Positions 35,752-46,390 of a DNA stretch of 64,000 nt are shown here, in pieces. How positions within the stretch are numbered: the stretch's first letter is position 1; every line of letters begins with the position of its first letter. Origin of the DNA: CAXXOK01 sp963675925. GTDB lineage: Bacteria; Bacillota; Clostridia; Christensenellales; Aristaeellaceae. The position numbers were made by a program, and so were the translations under genes. The DNA is taken from the NCBI GenBank assembly GCA_963675925.2, contig CAXXIB010000007.1, positions 62,001-126,000 on the forward strand, in the 5' to 3' direction. The notes beneath the pieces are model-generated. The model saw only the letters and a program-made list of their open reading frames with translations. It did no database searches and was not told the origin of the DNA.

Positions 35752-38139
35752 ATGAAATTACCCATGAGTTTACTCCGGGATTATGTTGATATTCCCATCG
35801 CCGCCGAGGCCTATGCCCAGCGCATGATTATGACTGGCACCGCCGTGGAAGGCATTGAACGCCCCGGCGCGGAAATCCAGAATGTTGTCGTCGGCCGCGT
35901 GCTGACCTGCGAAAAGGTTGAAGGTACACACCTGTCGCAGTGCACAGTCGATGTGGGCCAGGAAGAACCCCTGCACATCGTGTGCGGCGCGCCCAATGTA
36001 GCCGCTGGCATTCTCGCGCCTGTCGCACTGGATGGTGCCAAGCTTCCGGGCGGCCATACCATTAAAAAAGGCAAGCTGCGCGGCATGGTCAGCGAGGGCA
36101 TGCTTTGCTCTGCGCCGGAGCTCAACATCACCCAGGAGCTATACCCCAGCGTCGGCGAAGCCGGATTGCTGATTTTTAACGAAGAATATCCCGTGGGCAT
36201 GGATATCAAGCCGATTGTGGGTCTTGATGACGCGATTATCGATTTTGAAATCCTTGCCAACCGCCCCGACTGCATGTGCGCTCTGGGCATCGCGCGCGAG
36301 TCCGCTGCCGCGCTCAATACCGATTTTCTGGCACCGCCCACCACCGTCAAGGAATCCGGCGGCGATATCCGCAGCGAAGTCAAGGTCAGCGTTATCGACT
36401 CCGACCTGTGTCCGCGCTATACTGCGCGCGTGGTGAAAAACGTGCGCATCGCCCCCTCCCCCATGTGGCTGCGCAAGTATCTGGCCGGAGCGGGCCTGCG
36501 GTCCATCAACAACATTGTCGACATCACCAACTTTGTGATGATCGAATACGGCCACCCCATGCACGCGTTTGACCTGAGCAAGGTCGCTGGCCGCGAAATT
36601 ATCGTCCGCCGCGCCAGAGACGGCGAAACGCTGACCACGCTGGACGGCGTGGAGCGCAGCTTCACCACCGACGATTTACTCATCTGCGATGCAGATCATG
36701 CCACCGGTATCGGCGGTGTGATGGGCGGCGAGGAGAGCGAAATTACCGAAACCACGACCGAGGTCATGTTTGAATGCGCCAGCTTCAACCGCACGGCCAT
36801 CCGCCTGACCAGCCGTGCCCAGGGCATGCGCACCGATGCTTCGGGGCGCTTTGAGCGCGGTGTTAGCCCCCATACCACGCTGGATGCCATCAACCGCGCC
36901 TGCATGCTGATTGATATGCTGGACGCCGGTGATGTGGTCACAGGCGTGATCGACATCTATCCTAATCCTGTGGAATGCAAGCCCGTGACTGCCAGCGTCA
37001 GCCGCATCTGCGAGCGTTCCGGTGTTGCTATTCCCGCTTCCACCATGGTGGAAATCTTGGAGAAACTTCGCTTCCGCGTGCAGCTTGATCAGGATACGCT
37101 GACCGTGACCGCGCCGCCGCATCGCTCGGATATCGAAAACGAAGCCGACATCTGCGAAGAAGTTCTGCGCATTTACGGCTTTGAGGAAATCGGTTGCACC
37201 CCCCTGCACGGCGAGCAAACCTCCGGCGGCATCTCTCCCCGGATGAAGATGACACGGAAAATTGCCGATGTGCTCCACGGCCTGGGCTATATGGAGATTA
37301 TGAACTTCTCCTTCGTCAGCCCCCGGCAGATTGAAAAGCTGAAACTGCCCGCCGAAGACCCGCGGCTGGACCCCCTGAAAGTCCGTAACCCGCTTGGGGA
37401 AGATAGCTCTGTGATGCGTCCGACCCTGGCCCCCGATATGCTGAAAACCCTTTCCTATAACATGAATCACTCCATTTCTGACGTGCGCCTGTATGAAATT
37501 GCAGCCGTATACGACAAACACCAGGTCACCAGCGAAGGTCTGCCCACCGAAACACCGATGCTATGCCTGGGTGCCTATGGCGATGGCATGGATTTCTACA
37601 CCCTGCGCGGCGAGGTGGAGGCCGTACTGGTCTCCCAGGGCCTTGACTACACAGTGGAGACCGCCAATCAGCCCTATCTGCACCCCGGCCGCAGCGCGGT
37701 GCTAAAGTCCGGCAACACCGTATATGCGACCCTCGGCGAGGTGCACCCTGCCACAGCGGAAGCCTTTGCCATGCCAAGTCGCGCCTTGATCGCTGAAGTG
37801 AATCTGTCGCTGGTGCAGGCAGATGCCAAGCCGCTTGGTCGGCTCAGCCCCCTGCCGCGCTTCCCCGGCGTAACGCGCGATCTGGCGCTTGTTATGGAGG
37901 AATCGGTCGCCGTCGGCCCACTGATGACCGCCATTAGCAAAGCAGGCGGCAAACTGCTGGAAGAGGTCTCCATGTTCGATGTGTACCGCAGCGAGCAGCT
38001 GGGCAAAGGAAAGAAATCTGTTGCCTTCTCGCTGCTCTTCCGAGCATCCGACCGCACCCTGACCGAACCGGACATCCAAAAGGCCATGGAAAAAATCCAA
38101 CGCAGCTGCGCCTACCAATTCGGGGCCGTGCTGCGCTAA
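35752..38139 (+). CDS. pheT: Phenylalanyl-tRNA synthetase beta subunit
   Basis: 795 residues. In order: OB-fold tRNA-binding domain (about 40-150, with VVGRVLTCEKVEGTHLSQC), B3/B4 editing domain, B5 domain, a catalytic-like core and a C-terminal ferredoxin-fold anticodon-binding domain (LPRFPGVTRDLALVMEE onward). It edits Tyr-tRNA-Phe and binds the tRNA. It lies 15 bases after pheS with GAGGAGG in between, so the two are one operon. Confidence 0.96.
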   Translation: MKLPMSLLRDYVDIPIAAEAYAQRMIMTGTAVEGIERPGAEIQNVVVGRVLTCEKVEGTHLSQCTVDVGQEEPLHIVCGAPNVAAGILAPVALDGAKLPGGHTIKKGKLRGMVSEGMLCSAPELNITQELYPSVGEAGLLIFNEEYPVGMDIKPIVGLDDAIIDFEILANRPDCMCALGIARESAAALNTDFLAPPTTVKESGGDIRSEVKVSVIDSDLCPRYTARVVKNVRIAPSPMWLRKYLAGAGLRSINNIVDITNFVMIEYGHPMHAFDLSKVAGREIIVRRARDGETLTTLDGVERSFTTDDLLICDADHATGIGGVMGGEESEITETTTEVMFECASFNRTAIRLTSRAQGMRTDASGRFERGVSPHTTLDAINRACMLIDMLDAGDVVTGVIDIYPNPVECKPVTASVSRICERSGVAIPASTMVEILEKLRFRVQLDQDTLTVTAPPHRSDIENEADICEEVLRIYGFEEIGCTPLHGEQTSGGISPRMKMTRKIADVLHGLGYMEIMNFSFVSPRQIEKLKLPAEDPRLDPLKVRNPLGEDSSVMRPTLAPDMLKTLSYNMNHSISDVRLYEIAAVYDKHQVTSEGLPTETPMLCLGAYGDGMDFYTLRGEVEAVLVSQGLDYTVETANQPYLHPGRSAVLKSGNTVYATLGEVHPATAEAFAMPSRALIAEVNLSLVQADAKPLGRLSPLPRFPGVTRDLALVMEESVAVGPLMTAISKAGGKLLEEVSMFDVYRSEQLGKGKKSVAFSLLFRASDRTLTEPDIQKAMEKIQRSCAYQFGAVLR

Positions 38140-38155
38140 TCCGCCACTTGTTTCA

Positions 38156-38195
38156 AAGCCGCAGGGAAATGGTATACCAAATCCCTGCGGTTTTG
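38156..38195 (+). terminator. Terminator after pheT
   Basis: CCGCAGGGA (38159-38167) pairs with TCCCTGCGG (38182-38190), followed by TTTTGTTT. Confidence 0.8.
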
Positions 38196-38259
38196 TTTGA
38201 TTGCAGGATTTTCCTTGTCCTAAACCGAACTATGATACGCATGGATGGAGGTGTGTAGC

Positions 38260-39267
38260 ATGAATTTGAGGGAACAATGGGAAGCGCATGAACGTGCGTA
38301 CTTGTCACCTCTTGCCATGAAAAGCGCGGACTCCAAGGGGCGGGATCGTCCCATACCGGAGTGTGAAATCCGCACGGTATACCAGCGCGACCGCGATCGC
38401 ATCCTGCATGCTAAAAGCTTCCGCCGGCTGGTGCGTAAAACCCAGGTATTCCTGGCACCGCGCGGCGACCACTACCGCACCCGCCTCACCCATACGCTGG
38501 AAGTCGCCCAGGTCGCACGCACTTTAGCCAGAGCGCTGCGCCTGAACGAAGACCTGACCGAGGCCATCGCCTTGAGCCATGATCTGGGACATACCCCATT
38601 TGGTCACATCGGCGAGGCAACCCTCAACCGCCTGATACCCGGCGGGTTCCGCCACTACGAGCAAAGCCTGCGCGTGGTGGAGGTGCTGGAAAATGACGGG
38701 CAGGGCCTAAATCTCACCTGGGAAGTGCGCGACGGCATTGCCAACCACACCGGCGACAGCATCCCATCCACGCTGGAAGCCTGGTGTGTCAAGCGCTCCG
38801 ACCGAATTGCGTACCTGAACCATGATATCGACGATGCGATCCGCGGCGAGATTATCACCGCTGCCGATCTGCCCACCGAGGTCATTGAGGTGCTGGGGAA
38901 AACACCCGGTGACCGCATCAACACCATGGTCACGGATTTAATCCAGAACACGCTGAAAACCGGCCAAGTCGCCATGTCTGCAAAGGTTGCCGAGGTCAGC
39001 GAATCCCTGCGCGATTTCATGTTTGCCAAGGTCTACCACAGCGGCTGGCGCTTTGAAGAAGAAGCGCGCTGCGATTTCATTCTCACCACCCTGTTTGAGC
39101 ATTACAGCAAACGTCCCGGGGAGATGCCAGAGGAGTTTGTACGAATCTCCGAAACCGATGGCACCGACCGTGGCGTATGCGATTTTCTTGCCTCCATGAC
39201 CGACAGTTACATTATTGATACCTTTAACGAGCTGTTTGTCCCCAACGTATTTCCCGTTCGTTCCTGA
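38260..39267 (+). CDS. dgt: dGTP triphosphohydrolase-like HD protein
   Basis: 335 residues. The HD metal motif appears as ALSHDLGHTPFGHIGE, with RTRLTHTLEVAQVARTLARAL and an extra His before it, as in bacterial Dgt. Such enzymes cut dNTPs to nucleoside and triphosphate, and this gene is commonly found before dnaG in Clostridia. The ATG at 38260 has GGAGGTG six bases upstream, better than the in-frame ATG at 38245, which falls on the ribosome binding site. Confidence 0.88.
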   Translation: MNLREQWEAHERAYLSPLAMKSADSKGRDRPIPECEIRTVYQRDRDRILHAKSFRRLVRKTQVFLAPRGDHYRTRLTHTLEVAQVARTLARALRLNEDLTEAIALSHDLGHTPFGHIGEATLNRLIPGGFRHYEQSLRVVEVLENDGQGLNLTWEVRDGIANHTGDSIPSTLEAWCVKRSDRIAYLNHDIDDAIRGEIITAADLPTEVIEVLGKTPGDRINTMVTDLIQNTLKTGQVAMSAKVAEVSESLRDFMFAKVYHSGWRFEEEARCDFILTTLFEHYSKRPGEMPEEFVRISETDGTDRGVCDFLASMTDSYIIDTFNELFVPNVFPVRS

Positions 39268-39322
39268 TTTTTGTAAGCATGCTGCGCCGCTGCACCGTCC
39301 TGTTATACAGGAAGGAGAAGCT

Positions 39323-39358
39323 TTGGGCGCGGCGAATGACTGTAGAGGTGCACCATGA
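39323..39358 (+). other. Possible 11-codon leader ORF coupled to dnaG
   Basis: A TTG start preceded by AAGGAGA opens an 11-codon frame whose TGA overlaps the dnaG ATG as ATGA. It could couple translation to dnaG, but the frame is too short to judge by coding content. Confidence 0.25.
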
Positions 39359-41106
39359 ACAGATATCCCACAGCATGGCTGGATGAGCTGCGCATGCGCG
39401 CGGATATCGTGCAAATTATATCCTCCTATGTACCGCTGAAGAAATCCGGGCACCGGTATACCGGCCTCTGCCCGTTTCACAACGAGAAAACCCCTTCATT
39501 CAGCGTAGACGCCCAAAAGCAGCTGTATTACTGCTTTGGTTGCAAGGCAGGCGGCAGCGTCATTCAGTTCATTATGGACATCGAGCACATGAACTTCCAG
39601 GAAGCCGTTGCGCTACTGGCGGATCAACTGCGCATGCCGCTGCCCGAAATGAAGAACGACCCGGGCTACGAGAAGCGACGGTCCCTGAAAGAACGGATTT
39701 ACCTGGCCAACCAGGCTGCCGCACGCTTGTACCACCAAAACCTGTGGGACAAGCAGGGCGAGCAAGTTCTCCAGTACTTAAAGGATCGTGGCTTGACCGA
39801 TGCCGTCATCCGGCGGTTTGGTATCGGCGCGGCAACGGGCTTTCTGCAAATCGGTGAGACGCTGGAAAAAGAAGGCTTTACCCGCGAGGAACTGCTGGCA
39901 GCCGGGCTGGTCCGTGCTCACAAGCCCAAGCCGCAGGATATGTTCTTCCAGCGGGCTATCTTCCCCATTATCGACACGTACGGAAATGTGCTGGGCTTCG
40001 GCGGCCGCGCTATGGGCGATGCCAAACCCAAGTACTTAAACACCGCTGATACTCCCGCTTTTAACAAGCGCTATCAGGTGTTCGGGGCCAATCTCCTGCG
40101 CAAGGAGAAGGGCCTAAAACGGGTCATACTGGTGGAAGGGTACATGGATGTGGTCGCACTTTCGCAGTTTGGCGTCCCCGGTGTTGCCGCTACGCTGGGT
40201 ACAGCGCTAACCCAGGAACAGGGCAGGCTCCTATCGCGTTTTGCCCCAGAAATACACCTCTGCTACGATGGCGATTCCGCCGGGCAACATGCTATTTTAC
40301 GGGGACTGGAAGTACTGGAAGCTCAGCACATTAAAACCCGTGTGCTGGATATCCCCGGCGGCTTAGACCCGGATGAATACATCCGCCAGTACGGCATGGA
40401 CGCTTTCACAAGCCTCAAGCCCCTCTCCCCCGTCAGCTACCGGCTGCGGCGGGAAAAGGAAAAGTACGACCTGAGCACCGAGGATGGTCGCACGGAGTTT
40501 GCCAAGGCCAGCGCAAAGATTTTGAAATCCGTGCGCGAGCCCGTTGAACTGGAAAACCATTTAAAGCAGCTCGCCATCGACACCGGGTACACCCGCGAGG
40601 TACTGCTAAAGCAGATGGGCGCAACCCCACAGACCCGCAATACCTACACGCCAAAGCGAGGCGGAAACCGCCGCGGCGCAGCCCCGGAACAGCCTGTGGA
40701 TATGCCCGCCAGCACGGTACTGGCACTTTTAGCCACAGGCAAACTGCCGCAAGACCTTGTTTCCCCCCAGGACTTTGATGACCCCGACCTGCAGCGGATC
40801 GCTCAAGCGCTTTTACAAGGACAAACGCTGGGCGCAATGCTGGACGAGAACGCCACCGATTCCCTCCGCCGGGCTGTCGGTACCATTCTTGCCATCGAGA
40901 TTGACGATGAACGCACCATGAGCATGGCGCAGGAGTCTATCGATCGGGTTAAACGCGCAAAACTGGAAAAAGAACTAGAGGAAATCGAACGTCGTTTGCA
41001 GAACTATTCCAGTGAGGATCCGCAGTATCGGGCCCAGCTGCAGCGGTCCATGGAAATTATGCAGCAGCTGCAAACCCTGAAGCAATCCCGCAAAGGCCCT
41101 CTTTAA
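39355..41106 (+). CDS. dnaG: DNA primase
   Basis: 583 residues. The zinc-binding site at the N-terminus has Cys39, His42, Cys60 and Cys63 (CPFH, CFGC). The RNA polymerase core follows, with the TOPRIM motifs LVEGYMDV and CYDGDSAG that bind the metal ions. The C-terminal part is the helicase-interaction region. DnaG makes primers for lagging-strand synthesis. It lies just before rpoD in the classical macromolecular-synthesis order. Confidence 0.95.
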   Translation: MNRYPTAWLDELRMRADIVQIISSYVPLKKSGHRYTGLCPFHNEKTPSFSVDAQKQLYYCFGCKAGGSVIQFIMDIEHMNFQEAVALLADQLRMPLPEMKNDPGYEKRRSLKERIYLANQAAARLYHQNLWDKQGEQVLQYLKDRGLTDAVIRRFGIGAATGFLQIGETLEKEGFTREELLAAGLVRAHKPKPQDMFFQRAIFPIIDTYGNVLGFGGRAMGDAKPKYLNTADTPAFNKRYQVFGANLLRKEKGLKRVILVEGYMDVVALSQFGVPGVAATLGTALTQEQGRLLSRFAPEIHLCYDGDSAGQHAILRGLEVLEAQHIKTRVLDIPGGLDPDEYIRQYGMDAFTSLKPLSPVSYRLRREKEKYDLSTEDGRTEFAKASAKILKSVREPVELENHLKQLAIDTGYTREVLLKQMGATPQTRNTYTPKRGGNRRGAAPEQPVDMPASTVLALLATGKLPQDLVSPQDFDDPDLQRIAQALLQGQTLGAMLDENATDSLRRAVGTILAIEIDDERTMSMAQESIDRVKRAKLEKELEEIERRLQNYSSEDPQYRAQLQRSMEIMQQLQTLKQSRKGPL

Positions 41107-41124
41107 TCTCTGAAGGAGTGATTG

Positions 41125-42210
<1,086 letters not shown>

Positions 42211-42219
42211 GGAGACGAA

Positions 42220-42948
42220 ATGTCGGAAGACCGGTTTCAAAGCAATACCGCCCGCATGTTAAAAATGGACAAGCGGCTTCGCGCAGCCGCCGACTGGGTA
42301 GAGCCCTGCGATATCATTGCTGATATCGGGTGCGACCACGGTCGGCTCGGCGCGATGCTGCTTTTAGAGAACCGGGCCAGGCACCTGATTGCCTCCGACA
42401 TTAGTGAAAAATCCCTGCAAAAGGCCAAACATTGCCTGCAACGCCACGGCCTGACCGGCCGGGCAGAGTTCTTTGTAGCCGACGGGCTGGACGCACTCAC
42501 CCAGAAGGTTGATACCATCTGCATTTTAGGCATGGGTGGCGAAACCCTAAGTGGCATCCTGCTGCGGGGGCAATCCAAGCTGCAAAACGCAGCGCTGGTG
42601 CTGGGCGCCCATACCAACCTGTATGTTGTGCGCAAAACCCTGCAAGCCATCGGCTACCGGATCAGCGGTGAACAGCTGGTGCGCTCGGAAGGGCGCATGT
42701 ATGTGCTGGTGCGTGCCGAGCAAGGCAATGGACTGGAAGAACCCTATACCCGCCGCGAACTGATGCTTGGGCCGGTGTTCCTCAGAGAACGGCCGGAAAG
42801 CTGGCGTCCGTGGCTGGAGCGCAGGCGGCACTACCTGCATAAGACCGTCAGTTCCTTCAAAGCCGCCGGTGGCGACTTGAGCGAAAAACGCTTCCGCAAA
42901 GCACAGGAGGAACTCGACTATACCCTGGATGTACTGCAGAACCTTTGA
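42220..42948 (+). CDS. trmK: tRNA (adenine-22-N1)-methyltransferase
   Basis: 242 residues. The class I SAM-binding motif is IADIGCDHGRLGAMLLL, with CILGMGGETLSGIL as the catalytic-side loop and a basic C-terminal helical tail typical of TrmK (YqfN). It methylates A22 in the D-arm of tRNA-Ser and others. It follows rpoD by nine bases and overlaps the frame of the Nif3-like gene, the same order as in Bacillus. Confidence 0.9.
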   Translation: MSEDRFQSNTARMLKMDKRLRAAADWVEPCDIIADIGCDHGRLGAMLLLENRARHLIASDISEKSLQKAKHCLQRHGLTGRAEFFVADGLDALTQKVDTICILGMGGETLSGILLRGQSKLQNAALVLGAHTNLYVVRKTLQAIGYRISGEQLVRSEGRMYVLVRAEQGNGLEEPYTRRELMLGPVFLRERPESWRPWLERRRHYLHKTVSSFKAAGGDLSEKRFRKAQEELDYTLDVLQNL

Positions 42949-42962
42949 AAGAGGAACCGCTG

Positions 42963-43727
42963 ATGACAGTCAACGACGTTTATAACTGGCTGGACAGCTT
43001 TGCCCCCTTTGACACGCAGGAAGACTACGACAACGCGGGGCTGATTGTCGGCCATCCGGATGGGCAGGTCAGCCATATCCTGTTCACGCTGGATGTCACG
43101 CCAGCCGCAGTACAAGAGGCTGCCGCCATTGGCGCAGAGCTGATCGTAGCCCATCACCCACTGATGTTCCACCCCATGCAGGCGTTATTGTATGACCGGG
43201 GAGAAGGCGAAGTCCTCAAAGCCCTGGCGGTTAGCGGAATCAGCCTGATCGCGGCACACACCAACCTGGACCAGTGCCCTGGCGGCATTGCCGACAGCCT
43301 GGCCGATGCCTTGCAGTTACCCGGCTTGCAACCATCGCCTGCCAGCCCCTATCTGCGGTCCGGCAGCCTGTCTAGCCCGGTGAAAGCCGGCGATTTTCTA
43401 TCTTTCGCAAGCCAGGCACTCCACTATCCGGTACGCCTGCACGGCAGCCCCGACAGGATACTACGTAGCATCGCCCTTGCGCCCGGCGCAGCCGGCGAGG
43501 ACGCTGCCCACGTGACAGCGGATGCCTTTATCACCGGCGAGATCAAACACCACGAACTGCTCGCCGCCGCGCAGCGCGGGCTTACCGTTTTCGAAGCCGG
43601 GCACTACCCCACCGAATTCCCCGGCATCGCTGCGCTGCACTCACGTTTTAACCGCGATGCTTCCGGCAGCGGCTGGGCCGTAAACGCCACGCTGTTTTCA
43701 CAGTCGCCGGAAGTCACCACTGCGTAA
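42963..43727 (+). CDS. Nif3-like dinuclear metal-centre protein
   Basis: 254 residues. The conserved metal-binding pattern is visible: LIVAHHPLMFH, then AHTNLDQC and GHYPTE with the closing Glu-His cluster. Family members form hexameric rings of unknown role, sometimes called GTP cyclohydrolase type 1 type 2-like. The central PII-like insertion of longer homologues is absent. ATG 42963 has AGAGG eight bases upstream. It is co-transcribed with trmK. Confidence 0.85.
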   Translation: MTVNDVYNWLDSFAPFDTQEDYDNAGLIVGHPDGQVSHILFTLDVTPAAVQEAAAIGAELIVAHHPLMFHPMQALLYDRGEGEVLKALAVSGISLIAAHTNLDQCPGGIADSLADALQLPGLQPSPASPYLRSGSLSSPVKAGDFLSFASQALHYPVRLHGSPDRILRSIALAPGAAGEDAAHVTADAFITGEIKHHELLAAAQRGLTVFEAGHYPTEFPGIAALHSRFNRDASGSGWAVNATLFSQSPEVTTA

Positions 43728-43770
43728 ACCGGCTCCTTTGCGGGCTTTTCATATATGAAGGAGGATACTC

Positions 43771-44478
43771 ATGGAACAGATCGAGAAGCTGCTTGATTTT
43801 CAGGAAGCCGATATGGAAGCCGATGCGCTGGAAATGGAAATCCGTCGCTCCCCCAACCGTATCGCACTCAAAAAAAACCGGGACTTTCTTAAGGAACAAC
43901 AGGACGCTGTCAAGCATATGGAAGAACAGATCGCGGTCATGCTGGACCGTGTCGATGTCATCAAGGAAGCCATTCACCGCCAGGAAGAACAGCTGAAAAC
44001 CCTGCAAAAACGTGTAAACGACACCCCGCCCGAAAGCCTGGAAGATACCAAAGCCCTGCAGGCGGACGCACAAAAGCTGCTGCATGACATTCACGGGTAC
44101 GAAACCGAAATGAAGCGTATCCAGAAAGAAGCAGCCGACAACGAGCGTAAACACAAGGAAATTATCGTCAAGTATGCCAAAGTGAAAGGCGAGTACGACC
44201 AGCAAAAAGTGGACTACGAAGCCGAATACACCGAGCAGATGAAAAAGCTGGACGAAAAACGCAAAGTGGCGCAGGACAAAGGCAAGACCATCGACCAGAA
44301 GTTGATGGATCGCTATCAGGTGATTAAAAAGCACTCCACCCCGCCCGTCGTTAAGCTGATTAACGGGCAGTGCGGCGGCTGCTATATGAGCCTGCCCTCT
44401 GTAACGCTGCGGCATTTGAAAGCGGGTTCGGATATCATCGAATGCGAAAGTTGCGGCAGGATGATCGTCCCGTTGTAA
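43771..44478 (+). CDS. Coiled-coil protein with C-terminal C4 zinc ribbon
   Basis: 235 residues. About 160 residues of charged heptad repeats (long coiled coil) are followed by CGGC and CESC, a zinc ribbon. This matches the CT398/zf-RING_7 group found next to Nif3-like genes across many bacteria. Partners and role are not established; a link to RNA or flagellar/secretion proteins has been suggested in some species. It is preceded by GGAGGA and is the end of the rpoD-linked run. Confidence 0.8.
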   Translation: MEQIEKLLDFQEADMEADALEMEIRRSPNRIALKKNRDFLKEQQDAVKHMEEQIAVMLDRVDVIKEAIHRQEEQLKTLQKRVNDTPPESLEDTKALQADAQKLLHDIHGYETEMKRIQKEAADNERKHKEIIVKYAKVKGEYDQQKVDYEAEYTEQMKKLDEKRKVAQDKGKTIDQKLMDRYQVIKKHSTPPVVKLINGQCGGCYMSLPSVTLRHLKAGSDIIECESCGRMIVPL

Positions 44479-44496
44479 AAAGAAGTTGAGGATATC

Positions 44497-45822
44497 ATGG
44501 ATATCATTCAAATTATTGAAAAGAAAAAACTGGGCACAGCGCTTTCCCAGTCTGAGATCGCGTTCTTCGTAGATGGCGCTGCCAAAGGCGCGATTCCCGA
44601 TTATCAGCTGGCCGCGCTGCTCATGGCCATCCGTTTGAATGGCATGGACCGCAATGAAACCAGCTGGCTGACAATGGCCATGGCACATTCCGGCGACATG
44701 CTGGATTTGTCCGCCATTGGCGGAATTCCCGTGGATAAGCATTCCACGGGCGGTGTGGCCGATACCACCACGCTGATTGTTACGCCGCTGGTTGCGGCTT
44801 GCGGCGTTCCGGTAGCAAAAATGTCCGGCCGGGGGCTTGGGCATACCGGCGGTACGATTGATAAGCTGGAAAGCATCCCCGGGTTCCATACCGAGATGGA
44901 CATGGACGCTTTTATCGCCCAGGTGCAACGCATCGGCATCGCAGTCATCGGCCAGACCAAGGATTTGGCCCCCGCTGACAAAGCCCTATACCTGCTGCGC
45001 GATATCACCTCCACGGTGGATAGCCTGCCGCTGATCGCCTCCAGTATCATGTCTAAAAAGCTGGCTTCCGGCGCGCAGGCCATTGTGCTGGACGTAAAAA
45101 CCGGCGCCGGTGCCATTATGCATTCGCTGGAGGAAAGCATTGAGCTGGCGCAGGTGATGGTACACATCGGCACCGATGCGGGCCGCAATGTAAGTGCGCT
45201 TGTCACCGATATGGACGAACCCCTTGGCAGTTATATCGGCAATGCACTGGAAGTGAAAGAAGCGATTGATGTACTGGCCGGGCGTGTGCAGGGTCCGCTC
45301 AAGGATGTTTCCATGGAGCTTGGCTCGCAGATGCTGGTTGCCGCCGGAGCGGCCGATAACACGCTGAAAGCCAGACAGATGCTCGATGCAGCGCTAGCCT
45401 CCGGGCAGGGTATGGACAAGCTCAAGGAGCTCATCACCGCACAGGGCGGCGATGCAAGCGTCTGCGACGATCCGTCGTTGCTTCCGCAAGCCAAGGTAAT
45501 CGGCGAAGTGCAGCTTAAAGACAGCGGTTTCATCCACCGGATGGATACCCAGCGCATCGGCTACCTTGCCCAGCATATGGGTGCAGGCCGTAAAACCAAG
45601 CAGGATGTGATTGACCCGTCCGTCGGGTTCGTCCTTCACCACCGCATCGGCGATGCTGTCAAGGCGGGCGATTGTATCGCCACCGTGCACGCTAAAAACG
45701 AAGCGGATCTTGCCCTGGCAACGGACGAGCTTTTACAGGCCATTACCATTCTGCCCGAGCCGACCAAAGCGTTGAAGCTCGTGCATGCCATCGTCACAGC
45801 AAATGAGATCAAAATGCTGTAA
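44497..45822 (+). CDS. pdp: Pyrimidine-nucleoside phosphorylase
   Basis: 441 residues. The signature KMSGRGLGHTGGTIDKLESI is intact, as are DKHSTGGVADTTTL (phosphate site) and LKTG-like KTGAGAIM. It phosphorolyses thymidine, uridine and deoxyuridine to base and sugar 1-phosphate. Length and motifs cannot alone separate Pdp from thymidine phosphorylase; Firmicutes enzymes are usually Pdp. It begins 19 bases after the zinc-ribbon gene. Confidence 0.92.
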   Translation: MDIIQIIEKKKLGTALSQSEIAFFVDGAAKGAIPDYQLAALLMAIRLNGMDRNETSWLTMAMAHSGDMLDLSAIGGIPVDKHSTGGVADTTTLIVTPLVAACGVPVAKMSGRGLGHTGGTIDKLESIPGFHTEMDMDAFIAQVQRIGIAVIGQTKDLAPADKALYLLRDITSTVDSLPLIASSIMSKKLASGAQAIVLDVKTGAGAIMHSLEESIELAQVMVHIGTDAGRNVSALVTDMDEPLGSYIGNALEVKEAIDVLAGRVQGPLKDVSMELGSQMLVAAGAADNTLKARQMLDAALASGQGMDKLKELITAQGGDASVCDDPSLLPQAKVIGEVQLKDSGFIHRMDTQRIGYLAQHMGAGRKTKQDVIDPSVGFVLHHRIGDAVKAGDCIATVHAKNEADLALATDELLQAITILPEPTKALKLVHAIVTANEIKML

Positions 45823-45853
45823 CAGCATTTTTTACAAACGGAAGGACACGCCT

Positions 45854-46333
45854 ATGCACTGTGCCACCGATTCCCGCCCCGTATCCCACTCCCGGTCCGA
45901 GCAGGTTCATATTATTATGCCCGGCGACTGCAACCAATACTTCCGCTTATTCGGCGGGCGGCTGGTCAAGTGGATTGATACTGTTGCCGCGGTGGTCGCG
46001 CGCCGGCATTCAAGCTGCGCCATTACAACAGCGTCCATCGACAAGCTGGATTTTCTGGCCTCTGCATCGCTGAACGACCTCGTTGTGCTGCAGGGCCGGG
46101 TGCTGTATACCGGGCGCACCAGTATGCTTGTCGCGGTCGACACCTATGTGGAGTCCTCACAGTGCAAAGAACGCGCACTGATCAACCACGCTACGCTGAC
46201 CATGGTCGCCCTGAGCGAGGACAATCAACCCGCTCCGGTTCCGAAGCTGATACCGGAAACGGATGCGGAAAAAGCCGATTTTGAAATCGGGAAAGCGCTG
46301 TACGAGGCTAAAAAACAGGCCCGTACACTTTGA
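45854..46333 (+). CDS. Acyl-CoA thioesterase, hotdog type
   Basis: 159 residues. The opening SEQVHIIMPGDCNQYFRLFGGRLVKWID is a good match to the YkhA/BFIT hotdog group, including the conserved Asn and Gly-Gly. It hydrolyses acyl-CoA to free acid; the chain length is unknown. ATG 45854 has AAGGA seven bases upstream; an in-frame start at 45785 would lie inside the phosphorylase. It could feed the acyl-CoA ligase further along (56306), but the two are not linked by position. Confidence 0.85.
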   Translation: MHCATDSRPVSHSRSEQVHIIMPGDCNQYFRLFGGRLVKWIDTVAAVVARRHSSCAITTASIDKLDFLASASLNDLVVLQGRVLYTGRTSMLVAVDTYVESSQCKERALINHATLTMVALSEDNQPAPVPKLIPETDAEKADFEIGKALYEAKKQARTL

Positions 46334-46358
46334 CTTGATACCACTGAAATGCTATATT
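46330..46358 (+). promoter_or_regulatory. Predicted promoter of the sodium-pump beta-subunit gene
   Basis: TTGACT (46330-46335, overlapping the thioesterase stop) and TATATT (46353-46358) are 17 bases apart, 33 bases before the TTG start. Confidence 0.55.
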
Positions 46359-46390
46359 ATTCACAGACTGCCGCTTGAGGAGGAAAGGCT

